This document shows positions 7,148 to 15,910 of a stretch of 57,680 bases of DNA, in pieces. Positions within the stretch are counted from its first letter, which is position 1, and each line of letters opens with the position of its first letter. The notes under the pieces were generated by a model. That model worked only from the letters and a program-made list of their open reading frames with translations, was not told the origin of the DNA and made no database searches. A program made the translations under genes and the position numbers. The DNA comes from Chloroflexota bacterium (GTDB lineage: Bacteria; Chloroflexota; Dehalococcoidia; Bin125): contig JAPPJZ010000072.1 of NCBI GenBank assembly GCA_028874365.1, positions 1 to 57,680 of the forward strand, written 5' to 3'.

Positions 7148-8860
7148 ATGGTCCTCGTCGACACCATCCTCCCCTTCATCGGCGTGCTTCTCGGACTCGT
7201 CGTCCTGCACGAACTCGGACACTTCGTCGCCGCCAAGCTCGCCGGTGTCCGCGTCGAGGAATTCGGCGTCGGCCTACCGCCCAGGATCGGCAAAGGCTGG
7301 CAGTTCGGCGAAACCCTCTACTCCTTCAACTGGCTGCCCATCGGCGGCTTCGTCCGACTCACCGGAGAGGAAGCCTCCGGGCTCCTGATCACCGCTGTCG
7401 AAAAGGGCTCGCGCATGTCCGAGCACTTCGTCGCCGGCGACCGCATCCTCAAGGTCAACGGCAAGCGCGTCGTCAGCCCCGACCAGTTCCTCGACCGCAT
7501 CTTCCGCACCCACGGCGACCCGAAGCTCGTCTTCACCTACGACCACACCGAAATCGACGGTCGCAAAACCTCCTGGACACTCACCACCACACGCACCGAG
7601 GACCAGGACGAAGACCGACCGCCGCCGCGCGATCTCAAGACCACACCCGAGCAGCGTGCCCAGTTCATCAACGAGAAAGGCGAGGCGGAGATCTTCGGCC
7701 TCTCGGTGGGCATCGATCCACGCTCACTGGGCGCCAAGTCGAAACTGACCCGAATTCTCATCATGGCAGCCGGCGCAATCGTCAACGCCGTCCTGCCGCT
7801 CATCCTGTTTGCCGTCGGCGCGCTCATCCCCGACAACGTCTCCGCCGGCCCCGCGATCGTGACAAGCACGATCGAGCATGCGCCCGCCCACCAGGCCGGC
7901 ATCCGCGCCGGCGACCGCATCATCGCGATCGACGGCGAGCCCATCCAGAACGCCTCCGACTTGTCTCGCGCGATTCAGTTGAATCTGGGCGAAACGCTGC
8001 GCTTCACGGTCGAGCGGCCGCAGCAGCGGTCCCTGACGGACAGCCGCGCCACCGGGGAGCCGGAGGTGTTCGACGTCTCCGTCCACGCGAGGCTGGCGCC
8101 CAGGCCGCTCACCCACATCGTCCAGCCCGGTGACTCCGTCCACGACATCGCCGACAGGCTCGGCGTCTCCTCAGCCTCCGTCATCGCCGGATGGGGCATC
8201 GAGACGCAAGAACTCCAGCAGGGTCTCGATCTCCAGTTGCCCGGCGGCGTCTTCTACACCACCCAGGAAGACGACACGATGCTCAGTATCGCCGTCGAAG
8301 AACAGGTCCGCATGGCCGCCATCTACGCCGCCTTGGACATCGATCCGCTTCATCCTCCACCCGGCATCACAATAGAGGTCCCCCAGGGCGCCACCGGGAT
8401 CAGCATCGCCAACGGATCGTTGCTCGTCGCGCGTGACACCCCGTCCGTCGGCGAGTCAATCGCCGCCGGCTGGACGCAGACCCGCGACACATTCATCCTC
8501 GTCCGCAACCGCATCCGCTCCTGGATCGCCGGCGGCGAGGCGATTGAACTGTCCGGCCCGGTCGGCATCGCGCGCGTCACCGGTGAAGTCGTCGACCGCG
8601 CCGGTTGGACCCGCCTGATAGAGCTCGCCGCGCTGATTTCCCTCAACCTCGCCATCATCAACATCCTGCCCCTGCCGATGCTCGACGGCGGACGCATCAT
8701 GTTCGTCCTCATCGAGGTCGCCCGCCGAGGCAAGAAGATCAGCCCCGAGCGTGAGGGCCTCGTCCACATGGCCGGCTTCGCCGCTCTGCTCATCTTCATC
8801 GTCGTCATCAGCTACTTCGACATCATCAAGGCCGTCTCCGGCGAGCCCGTCATCCCCTGA
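7148..8860 (+). CDS. Site-2 (RseP/M50-type) membrane metalloprotease with LysM-like insertion
   Basis: Intramembrane zinc protease of the RseP/RasP family, 570 residues against roughly 350-450 in typical members. Zinc ligands are His21-Glu22-x2-His25 in the first membrane helix and Asp513 in LPMLDGGR. A PDZ-like segment precedes the second helix (about 204-228), and a clear PDZ domain follows at about 230-300. Residues about 321-366 and 369-414 look like two LysM repeats; the first begins HIVQPGDSVHDIADRLG. GPVGI and two further helices follow. It closes the rpsB-dxr string, the usual rseP location. It probably acts in envelope stress signalling or signal-peptide clearance; substrate unknown. 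Confidence 0.88.
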   Translation: MVLVDTILPFIGVLLGLVVLHELGHFVAAKLAGVRVEEFGVGLPPRIGKGWQFGETLYSFNWLPIGGFVRLTGEEASGLLITAVEKGSRMSEHFVAGDRILKVNGKRVVSPDQFLDRIFRTHGDPKLVFTYDHTEIDGRKTSWTLTTTRTEDQDEDRPPPRDLKTTPEQRAQFINEKGEAEIFGLSVGIDPRSLGAKSKLTRILIMAAGAIVNAVLPLILFAVGALIPDNVSAGPAIVTSTIEHAPAHQAGIRAGDRIIAIDGEPIQNASDLSRAIQLNLGETLRFTVERPQQRSLTDSRATGEPEVFDVSVHARLAPRPLTHIVQPGDSVHDIADRLGVSSASVIAGWGIETQELQQGLDLQLPGGVFYTTQEDDTMLSIAVEEQVRMAAIYAALDIDPLHPPPGITIEVPQGATGISIANGSLLVARDTPSVGESIAAGWTQTRDTFILVRNRIRSWIAGGEAIELSGPVGIARVTGEVVDRAGWTRLIELAALISLNLAIINILPLPMLDGGRIMFVLIEVARRGKKISPEREGLVHMAGFAALLIFIVVISYFDIIKAVSGEPVIP

Positions 8861-8916
8861 CGCGCTCACCCGTCCCCTCCGACAACCCCGACACAACAAC
8901 AGAACATACATACGTA

Positions 8917-8922
8917 TATGAT
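8917..8922 (+). promoter_or_regulatory. Putative -10 box for the small acidic protein gene
   Basis: TATGAT lies in an A/T-rich island (CATACATACGTATATG) after rseP, 32 bases before the ATG at 8955. The local base composition contrasts sharply with the surroundings. Confidence 0.4.
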
Positions 8923-8954
8923 CGACGATCCCCATTTCCCGAAAGGAAGAACAA

Positions 8955-9260
8955 ATGACCCGCGTAACAACCGTCGACCCGCAGGCTGTCATGCAAGAAC
9001 TCCATCGCAACGCCAACGAAGGACCGGAGTACGTCCGTCGTCACGCCGGTCGAATCCTCACCCGCATCTTCGGGCCCATCTGGAAGGACTGGCCCGTCCG
9101 ACCGCCGCACCTGCCCGACGCCGCCCTCACCCAGGAACAGCGCGAGTGGTTCCACCTCCATCCCACCGAACCCCTCCCCGCCGCCCCGACCGACACCGCG
9201 ACCGACGCCGACAGCTCCACCCCGGAGGACACCGCCGAGGACGACGACGACCCGTGGTAA
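8955..9260 (+). CDS. Small acidic hypothetical protein
   Basis: I do not recognise this 101-residue protein. The first 70 residues look folded and basic-to-neutral, with a helical start and an aromatic stretch IFGPIWKDWPVRPP. The last 30 residues are Asp/Glu/Thr/Ala-rich and probably disordered, ending DDDDPW. The ATG at 8955 has a good AAGGAAG ribosome binding site and an A/T-rich promoter region upstream, which support a real gene. It stands between rseP and the amidohydrolase pair with no obvious functional link. Confidence 0.55.
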   Translation: MTRVTTVDPQAVMQELHRNANEGPEYVRRHAGRILTRIFGPIWKDWPVRPPHLPDAALTQEQREWFHLHPTEPLPAAPTDTATDADSSTPEDTAEDDDDPW

Positions 9261-9283
9261 TCGCTTCCGTTTTCTTCTTGACC

Positions 9284-9300
9284 GCGCGATTTTTTCGCGC
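9284..9300 (+). other. Hairpin with oligo-T loop
   Basis: GCGCGA, five T, TCGCGC forms a perfect stem-loop 24 bases after the stop of the small acidic protein gene. The T residues sit in the loop rather than after the stem, so it does not fit a standard intrinsic terminator. Confidence 0.35.
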
Positions 9301-9372
9301 CGGCGCGAGCAATTCACGCCCGCCCGGTCCCTACCGTGCCCAACACCAGCCACGCTCCAATGTCGTCCCCGT

Positions 9373-9378
9373 TACACT
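9373..9378 (+). promoter_or_regulatory. Putative -10 box of the amidohydrolase operon
   Basis: TACACT lies 42 bases before the ATG of the first amidohydrolase. AAGGAG at 9408-9413 supplies the ribosome binding site. No clear -35 box is visible. Confidence 0.4.
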
Positions 9379-9419
9379 GTTCACATTCCCGATCCACGCC
9401 CTGAGTCAAAGGAGCACGC

Positions 9420-10619
9420 ATGGCGTTCGAGACCTTCATTGACGCCGACACACACATCACCGAACCCGCAGACCTCTGGACCTCTCGCGTCTCCTCCAAG
9501 TGGGGCGACATGGTCCTCCACGTCAAGCAGGACGACAAGGGAATCAATTCCTGGTTCGTCGGTGACCAAAAGGTGGCGGCCGCGCCCTCCGGCGTCTTCG
9601 CCGGTTGGAAAGGCAAGTTCCCCAGCTCACCGCCAACCTACGAAGAGGCCCACCCCGCATCCTTCGACGTCCACGAGCGACTCAAGCTGATGGACGGGAC
9701 CGGCGTCTACGCACAGGTGCTCTACCCCAACGTCGCCGGATTCGCCTCCCAGCGCTTCCTCTCGCTCAAGGACCCCGAGCTCATGCTCGAGTGCGTCCGC
9801 GCCTGGAACGACTTCCAGCTCGACTGGATCTCGGTCGCCCCGGAGCGCTTCGTCGCCAACATCTCGATCCCCTTCTGGGACGTCGAAGCCTCCGTCAAGG
9901 AGATCGAACGCGTCGCGCCGAAGGGGATGCGCGGCATCCTCTTCACCGGTGACCCGCAGTCGCACGGCGAGCCCTTCCTCGGCGACCACCACTGGGACCC
10001 GATCTGGAACGTCGCCTCCGACGCCGGCCTGCCGATCTCCTTCCACATCGGCTCCGGCGACTTCACCGACGGCTTCACCCCCGAGCGGCTCGCCGTCGAC
10101 GGCCCCGAGGTCACCTACGCGCGCACCTCCACCGTCCTCTTCATGGCCAACGGCCTGCAGATGACCGACCTGCTCCTCTCCGGTGTGCTGCCGCGCTTCC
10201 CCGACCTCAAGTTCATCTCGGTCGAGTCCGGCATCGGCTGGGTGCCGTTCTGCCTCGAAAGCTGCGACTACCACTTCATCGCCGCCGACGTGCGCAAGGC
10301 CCGGCCCGAGTTCGAGATGATGCCCTCCGACTACTTCCGCCGCCAGGTCTACGCCTGCTACTGGTTTGAGAAGGTCGCGCCGCGCAAGCTGATCGACGAC
10401 ATCGGCGCCGACAACATCCTCTTCGAGACCGACTTCCCCCACCCCACCTGCCTCTACGGCAACGTGCAGGAGACGATCGAAGACGGCCTCGAAGGCCAAT
10501 CGGAAGAGGTGCGACGCAAGATCCTCTGGGAGAACTCGGCCAAGCTCTACAACATCGACATCCCCGAGGTCATGCCCGCCGGCCTCGCCGCCGCAGCCGC
10601 CGCCGGCGGCGGTGGATAG
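9420..10619 (+). CDS. Amidohydrolase-family protein (amidohydro-rel/ACMSD-like), copy 1
   Basis: Probable metal-dependent hydrolase or decarboxylase of the ACMSD-like amidohydrolase_2 group; substrate unknown. The N-terminus FIDADTHITEP carries an Asp-x-x-His variant of the first metal motif. SFHIGSGDF supplies a mid-barrel His, and FETDFPHPT supplies the late Asp, both expected of the TIM-barrel site. It ends in a low-complexity Ala/Gly tail (AAAAAAGGGG). A homologue of identical length follows 45 bases later. The two are almost identical over the last 135 residues but clearly diverged earlier. Probably co-transcribed with copy 2 and the SDR. Confidence 0.82.
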   Translation: MAFETFIDADTHITEPADLWTSRVSSKWGDMVLHVKQDDKGINSWFVGDQKVAAAPSGVFAGWKGKFPSSPPTYEEAHPASFDVHERLKLMDGTGVYAQVLYPNVAGFASQRFLSLKDPELMLECVRAWNDFQLDWISVAPERFVANISIPFWDVEASVKEIERVAPKGMRGILFTGDPQSHGEPFLGDHHWDPIWNVASDAGLPISFHIGSGDFTDGFTPERLAVDGPEVTYARTSTVLFMANGLQMTDLLLSGVLPRFPDLKFISVESGIGWVPFCLESCDYHFIAADVRKARPEFEMMPSDYFRRQVYACYWFEKVAPRKLIDDIGADNILFETDFPHPTCLYGNVQETIEDGLEGQSEEVRRKILWENSAKLYNIDIPEVMPAGLAAAAAAGGGG

Positions 10620-10664
10620 CCACAGGGAAGGACCACTGCGCGCCTGAATCGCTCGGAAACCCCC

Positions 10665-11864
10665 ATGGCTTTCACAACCTTCATCGACGCCGACACCCAC
10701 ATCACCGAACCGGCCGACCTCTGGACGAGCCGAGTCTCTTCGAAATGGGGCGACCGCGTCCTCCACGTCAAGCAGGACAACGAAGGCGTCAACGCCTGGT
10801 TCATCGGCGACGAAAAGGTCGCCAATGCGCCATCAGGGGTCTTCGCCGGTTGGAAGGGCAAGTTCCCCTCCTCACCACCGAGCTACGAAGCAGCGCACCC
10901 TGCCTCATTCGATGTCCACGAACGGCTCAAGCTGATGGACGAGACCGGCGTCTACGCCCAGGTGCTCTACCCGAACGTCGCCGGCTTCGCCTCCCAGCGC
11001 TTCCTCCAGCTCGGCGAGCCCGAACTGATGATGGAATGCGTCCGCGCCTGGAACGACTTCCAGGCTGACTGGATTTCTCCTGCGCCGGAGCGCTTCGTGC
11101 CCAATGCATCGGTCCCCTTCTGGGACGTCGACAATGCTGCCGCCGAGATCTATCGGGCAAAGAACATCGGGCACGGAGGCATCCTCTTCACCGGCGACCC
11201 GCACTCGCACGGACAGCCGTTCCTCGGCGACCACCACTGGGACCCGATCTGGCACGCCGCCGTTGAAACCGATATGCCGATCGCCTTCCACGTCGGTTCC
11301 GGCGACTTCAACGACGGCTTCACGCCCGAGCGCCTGCGCGTCGATGGGCATGAGATCACCTACGCGCGGCTCTCGACGCAGCTGTTCATGACCAACGGAT
11401 TCCAGCTCACCGACCTGCTCCTCTCCGGCGTACTGGCGCGTTTCCCGACGCTCAAGTTCATCTCGGTCGAATCCGGTATCGGCTGGGTGCCGTTCTGCCT
11501 CGAGAGCTGCGACTACCACTTCCTGGCCGCCGACGTGCGCAAGGCCCGGCCCGAGTTCGAGATGATGCCCTCCGACTACTTCCGCCGCCAGGTCTACGCC
11601 TGCTACTGGTTCGAGAAGGTCGCCCCGCGCAAGCTGATCGACGACATCGGCGCCGACAACATCCTCTTCGAGACTGACTTCCCCCACCCGACCTGCCTCT
11701 ACGGCAACGTGCAGGAGACGATCGAAGACGGCCTCGAAGGCCAACCCGAAGAGGTCCGCCGCAAGATCCTCTGGGAGAACTCGGCCAGGCTCTACAACAT
11801 CGACATCCCCGACGTCATGCCCGCCGGCCTCGCCGCCGCAGCCGCCGCCGGCGGCGGTGGCTAG
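10665..11864 (+). CDS. Amidohydrolase-family protein (amidohydro-rel/ACMSD-like), copy 2
   Basis: Tandem homologue of the preceding gene, also 399 residues, with the same DADTHITEP, AFHVGSGDF and FETDFPHPT motifs and the same Ala/Gly tail. From about residue 263 to the end only four residues differ from copy 1. The region around residues 140-200 (for example NASVPFWDVDNAAAEIY) is much more divergent, suggesting different substrates or partners with a homogenised C-terminal half. Its stop codon is immediately followed, with no gap, by the ATG of the SDR gene. Substrate unknown. Confidence 0.82.
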   Translation: MAFTTFIDADTHITEPADLWTSRVSSKWGDRVLHVKQDNEGVNAWFIGDEKVANAPSGVFAGWKGKFPSSPPSYEAAHPASFDVHERLKLMDETGVYAQVLYPNVAGFASQRFLQLGEPELMMECVRAWNDFQADWISPAPERFVPNASVPFWDVDNAAAEIYRAKNIGHGGILFTGDPHSHGQPFLGDHHWDPIWHAAVETDMPIAFHVGSGDFNDGFTPERLRVDGHEITYARLSTQLFMTNGFQLTDLLLSGVLARFPTLKFISVESGIGWVPFCLESCDYHFLAADVRKARPEFEMMPSDYFRRQVYACYWFEKVAPRKLIDDIGADNILFETDFPHPTCLYGNVQETIEDGLEGQPEEVRRKILWENSARLYNIDIPDVMPAGLAAAAAAGGGG

Positions 11865-12626
11865 ATGGAGATCAACGGCAAGGTCGCGGTCGTCACCGGA
11901 TCCTCCTCAGGCGTCGGCGAGGCCACAGCGAAGCTGCTCGCCTCCCTCGGCGCGTCGGTCGTAGTCAACTACTTCCGCGGCGCCGACGCCGGGCAACGGG
12001 TCGTGGATGAAATCCAGGCCGCCGGCGGCTCCGCCATCGCCGTCCAGGCCGACACCCGCGCCGACGCCGACTGCCGCAAGCTGATCCAGGCCGCCGTCGA
12101 CGAGTACGGCCATCTGGAGATCCTCGTCAACAACGCCGGCATGACCCACTTCATCGCCCATGACGACCTCGAAGCCGTCACCGACGAAGTCTGGGACGAC
12201 ATCATCGGCGTCAACCTGCGCGGCGTATTCAGCTGCACCCGAGCCGCCGCGCCGCACATGAGGGCCGCTGGTGAGGGCGCAGTCGTCAACGTCAGCAGCG
12301 TCGCCGGCGCCGGTGGCGGCGGCTCCTGCATCCCCTACGCCGCCAGCAAGGCCGGCGTCAACGTGATCACCAAGTCGCTGGCCCGCGTCCTCGGCCCGGA
12401 GATCCGCATCAACACCATCGCCCCCGGCTTCATCGAAGGCCGCTGGCTCAGAGGCGGACTCGGTGAGGACACCTACGAAGCCGGCCGCAAACGCCTCGGG
12501 GAAACCGCCCCCCTCAGAGGCGTCGCCACACCCGAAACCTGCGCCGACGCCATCGTCGCCCTGATCGAACGAAACGTCTTCGTCACCGGCCAAACCATCA
12601 CCGTCGACGGCGGAGCAACGCTCTAG
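11865..12626 (+). CDS. Short-chain dehydrogenase/reductase
   Basis: NAD(P)-dependent oxidoreductase of the classical SDR type, 253 residues. VVTGSSSGVGEA is the dinucleotide-binding glycine motif, ILVNNAG the structural motif, and NVSSVAG with YAASKAG supplies the Ser-Tyr-Lys catalytic set. The late TVDGGATL tail is typical of the FabG-like branch. The ATG directly abuts the stop codon of the second amidohydrolase, so translation is probably coupled. The three genes may form a catabolic unit in which the SDR oxidises or reduces a product of the amidohydrolases. It converges on the P450 gene with 12 bases between stops. Confidence 0.9.
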   Translation: MEINGKVAVVTGSSSGVGEATAKLLASLGASVVVNYFRGADAGQRVVDEIQAAGGSAIAVQADTRADADCRKLIQAAVDEYGHLEILVNNAGMTHFIAHDDLEAVTDEVWDDIIGVNLRGVFSCTRAAAPHMRAAGEGAVVNVSSVAGAGGGGSCIPYAASKAGVNVITKSLARVLGPEIRINTIAPGFIEGRWLRGGLGEDTYEAGRKRLGETAPLRGVATPETCADAIVALIERNVFVTGQTITVDGGATL

Positions 12627-12638
12627 AGCAGGAGTGGT

Positions 12639-13910
12639 CTAGCGAGTGTCGTACGACACCGGCAACCGCTTGATCCCACCGATCAATCCCGACGACAGCC
12701 GCTCGACCTCGCCCTCAATCGCGAAGTCGTCCAGCTTCCCAATCAAGTGACGGAAGACCGATCGCATCTCCAACCTCGCCAGGTTCGCGCCCAGGCAGAA
12801 GTGCTCGCCAAACCCGCCGAAGGCAAGATGCTCATTCGGCGAGCGCCCGATGTCGAACGTATCCGGGTCCTCGAACACATCCTCGTCACGGTTGGCCGAC
12901 GGGTACCACATCGCCAGCGTCTCACCCGCCTTCATCGGCACGCCGCGCACTTCAGTGTCCTGGGTCACCGTCCGCGCGAAATGCACGACTGGTGACGTCC
13001 AGCGCAACATCTCCTCGACCGCGCTGTCGAGCAGCTCAGGCTGATCCCGCAGCCGCTCGAACTGCTCGGGATGCTCAATCAACGCCTGCATTCCGCCCGA
13101 GGTAGCGTTCCGCGTCGTCTCGTTACCGGCCAGGATCAGCAGGACAGCATAGGAGATGATCTGGTGCTCAGGCATCGGCTCGCCATCAATCTCGGCCTGA
13201 ACCAACGCCGTCATCACGCTCTTGTCGGGCTCACGCCGCTTGCGCTCAATGTGGCCCATGAAAAAGCCCTGAAGCCCGCGCATCCCCGATTGCCACGTCT
13301 CCCGCCGCGTGCGGCCTTGCTGGTACTCAGGATCTTCGGAGCCCAGGAACTCGTTCGTCCAGTGGAAGAGGTCGTCCCACGAATCGCGGTCAACCGCGAG
13401 CAGCTCGCAGATCGCTGCGAGTGGCATGCGCGCCGCGACGTCGCGCACAAAGTCGGCCTCGCGCCGATCGGTCAATCGATCGACGACATGCGCAGCGGCA
13501 TCGTCGACGACGTCTTCGGCAATCTCGTCAATCCGATCTTCCAGCAGCCGCATGCCGCGAGGCGAAAAGCGCCGGCTGGTCGCGTTGCGATACTTCCCGT
13601 GCTCCGGAGGATCCATGTTGATCAGATTGGGCACGGTCAGCGAGGGGTCGTTCGCGCCGCCGTCGCCCGATCCGGCCTCGCGGATGACCAGCCGTCGGCT
13701 ACTGATGAACGTCTCCGGATCCCGCGAGATCTGCTGGATGTCGTCGTACTTCGTGATCGCCCAAAACGGTGTAACTCCGGCCCGGTCGTACCAGTAGACA
13801 GGCGCTTCGCGGCGCAGCAGTGCCCACCCGTCCCATGGATAGCCCCGCTGCCCATAGAGCTCAGGAGTCACGAGGTCAATGTGATCGAGTCCGCTCGCCA
13901 TCGTCGTCAT
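12639..13910 (-). CDS. Cytochrome P450
   Basis: Haem-thiolate monooxygenase of the bacterial soluble class, 423 residues. The haem-binding loop FGGFGEHFCLGANLARLEM holds the thiolate Cys372. The I-helix oxygen-activation motif is AGNETTRN, and the ExxR motif appears as EEMLRW, with the Arg followed by WTSPVVHFAR. The frame stays open upstream, but ATG 13910 has an AAGGAGG ribosome binding site and gives a normal N-terminus (MTTMASGLDHIDLVTPE). It diverges from the CocE-type hydrolase across 95 bases. No ferredoxin gene is adjacent, so electron partners must lie elsewhere. Confidence 0.94.
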   Translation of the reverse strand: MTTMASGLDHIDLVTPELYGQRGYPWDGWALLRREAPVYWYDRAGVTPFWAITKYDDIQQISRDPETFISSRRLVIREAGSGDGGANDPSLTVPNLINMDPPEHGKYRNATSRRFSPRGMRLLEDRIDEIAEDVVDDAAAHVVDRLTDRREADFVRDVAARMPLAAICELLAVDRDSWDDLFHWTNEFLGSEDPEYQQGRTRRETWQSGMRGLQGFFMGHIERKRREPDKSVMTALVQAEIDGEPMPEHQIISYAVLLILAGNETTRNATSGGMQALIEHPEQFERLRDQPELLDSAVEEMLRWTSPVVHFARTVTQDTEVRGVPMKAGETLAMWYPSANRDEDVFEDPDTFDIGRSPNEHLAFGGFGEHFCLGANLARLEMRSVFRHLIGKLDDFAIEGEVERLSSGLIGGIKRLPVSYDTR

Positions 13911-14005
13911 CAGCGTCCTCCTTCGTCGCCGGCCGTCGCGTCGGTATCCTCTTGCTGAGCGTATCAATCCAAAACAGGGACGCACGCGCTGCGTCGAGGA
14001 GCGCC

Positions 14006-15898
14006 ATGAGCGACAAACGATCACTGCTGGGCGTCTACGAGGGATACACAGAGGAAGTAGCAGACGGATACGAGCGCGAGTCGCTCTATCTGCCGATGCG
14101 CGACGGATGCCGCATCGCGATCGACGTGCTGCATCCAACCAACAACGGGCACACACTCGAGGGCAAGACCCCGACCGTGCTGCACACCACGCCATATCGC
14201 AGATCCTTCGAAATCTCAGGCAGCGCAGGAACGGCAGCCCGATACGCCGAACAACTGCGCAGCATGGAGCCCGGCGAACTCGTCACGCAATACGAGGAGC
14301 GCCCGATCGCGCGCGACCTGATCCACCACGGCTACCGCTTCGTCTCTGTCGACATTCGTGGAACCGGCGCTTCGTTCGGCGCCGAGTACGGCGACTCTTG
14401 GCTGGCTGGGCAGGACATGGCCGCAGTGATCGACTGGATCTGCGAACAACCATGGTCGTCGGGACGCGTAGGGATGGTTGGCATCTCGTACGAGGGCATG
14501 ATGCAGTTCTTCACCGCCGCGCATCGACCCGCGGGACTCAGTTGCATCGCGCCGCAGTACCCCGGTCTGCCACACTGCTACGTCGACGGTGGTCTCGCAA
14601 TCAGCAGCTTCGCCCGAGTCTGGGAGTCATTGCACAAAGGCATGTCCGAGAACGAACCTGCGGCGCCGGTCGATGGGCCAAACGGGGATCGGCTGCGCGC
14701 AGAGGCCGAGTCGGAGCGTTCGCCGGATCGCTATCGCTGGGTCGAAACCTTCTCCGAGATGGATCCGCGCGATGTCACCCGAATGTCGTCCTTCGACGGA
14801 CTCCTGCGCAGGCGCCCACGTCCGGACTTGGGCCTCGGAGAGGTCGCGAGCGGCTGGTTCGATTCCTGCGATCTGATCAACCAGAGCGGCGTGCCGACCT
14901 ACATCGTCACCGGCTGGTGGGACCTGACCTTCCCCGGCTACCTGATCGACGCGTTCAATCGCCTCGATGTGCCGAAGAAGCTGATCGTCGGACCGTGGAA
15001 TCACGGACAGGGAGGCGACCCGGAGCTCCTGCGCTGGTTCGACTATTGGCTCAAGGACATCGACAACGGCGTGATGGACGAGCCGCCGGTCCACTACGGC
15101 GCGAGCAAGCCGTCGGGCGCGACCGTCTGGAAGTCCGCGCCACGACTACCGCTGCCGGAGGCCGGCAATCGCACGCACTGGCTAACGGCCGACGGTGGAT
15201 TGTCCGCTACACGAGTCGGCGATGCGCACTCGCTCTCCTACGAAGTCGACCACCGCGTTAGTCTCGGCGAGCTGAGTCGGCACAGCTACTACGTCGATGA
15301 CATGTACATCAACACTGTCGACCTCAACGCCCGAGCCGAGCGCTGCATCACCTTCACCACCGAACCACTGTCTCACGACATCGAAATCACCGGTTGGCCT
15401 GCGGTGAAGCTGGACGTGTCGACAACATCGGATCGCGGCGCGGTCGTCGTCACGCTCGAGCAGATCGGCAAGGACGGTTCAGCGGCCTACCTCTCGGAAG
15501 GATTCCTCAACTTCGAGCACCGCCACGTCCGCGACGACCCCGGCGGACACGAGGGCCCCGTCTGGCACAGTTGGAGCAAGGCCGACCTCGCGCGGGTCAA
15601 CTCGGGCGAAACGATGGACGTGCAGGTCGAGATGTATCCGATCTCCTGCATCGTGCGAACCGGCGACCGAATCCGCCTGACCATTGCCGCAGCCGACGCT
15701 GACAACCTGATCGTCCCGACTCAAGGGGACGAAGCGACTCTGAAGATCACCATCGGCGGAGAGCGCGGGTCGAAACTCCTGCTGCCGACCGTCAACCATG
15801 CATTGGCGGCGACCGCTCGCACAGTCGAAGGCGGCTTCAACGGGGAACCCGGAGGCTTCGCGTTCCGCCGCCCAGAGGACCCGCCGCTGGTCCGCTAG
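14006..15898 (+). CDS. CocE/NonD-family hydrolase
   Basis: Serine hydrolase of the cocaine-esterase / X-Pro dipeptidyl-peptidase group, 630 residues. The nucleophile is Ser161 in GISYEGM; Asp306 (TGWWDLTF) and His333 (GPWNHGQG) complete the triad. The cap-containing alpha/beta-hydrolase domain occupies about residues 1-370. The C-terminal jelly-roll domain (about 400-600) includes DIEITGWPAVKLDVST. The start is ATG 14006 with GAGGAG at 13996-14001. It diverges from the P450 gene and converges on the CoA-ester operon, with 12 bases between stop codons. Substrate unknown; ester or amide hydrolysis is expected. Confidence 0.88.
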   Translation: MSDKRSLLGVYEGYTEEVADGYERESLYLPMRDGCRIAIDVLHPTNNGHTLEGKTPTVLHTTPYRRSFEISGSAGTAARYAEQLRSMEPGELVTQYEERPIARDLIHHGYRFVSVDIRGTGASFGAEYGDSWLAGQDMAAVIDWICEQPWSSGRVGMVGISYEGMMQFFTAAHRPAGLSCIAPQYPGLPHCYVDGGLAISSFARVWESLHKGMSENEPAAPVDGPNGDRLRAEAESERSPDRYRWVETFSEMDPRDVTRMSSFDGLLRRRPRPDLGLGEVASGWFDSCDLINQSGVPTYIVTGWWDLTFPGYLIDAFNRLDVPKKLIVGPWNHGQGGDPELLRWFDYWLKDIDNGVMDEPPVHYGASKPSGATVWKSAPRLPLPEAGNRTHWLTADGGLSATRVGDAHSLSYEVDHRVSLGELSRHSYYVDDMYINTVDLNARAERCITFTTEPLSHDIEITGWPAVKLDVSTTSDRGAVVVTLEQIGKDGSAAYLSEGFLNFEHRHVRDDPGGHEGPVWHSWSKADLARVNSGETMDVQVEMYPISCIVRTGDRIRLTIAAADADNLIVPTQGDEATLKITIGGERGSKLLLPTVNHALAATARTVEGGFNGEPGGFAFRRPEDPPLVR

Positions 15899-15910
15899 AC
15901 GGAGGATTCG

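Noticed and set aside
9284-9300. Intrinsic terminator after the small acidic protein gene
   Set aside because: The T-run is in the loop and no T-tract follows the stem; listed only as a hairpin.
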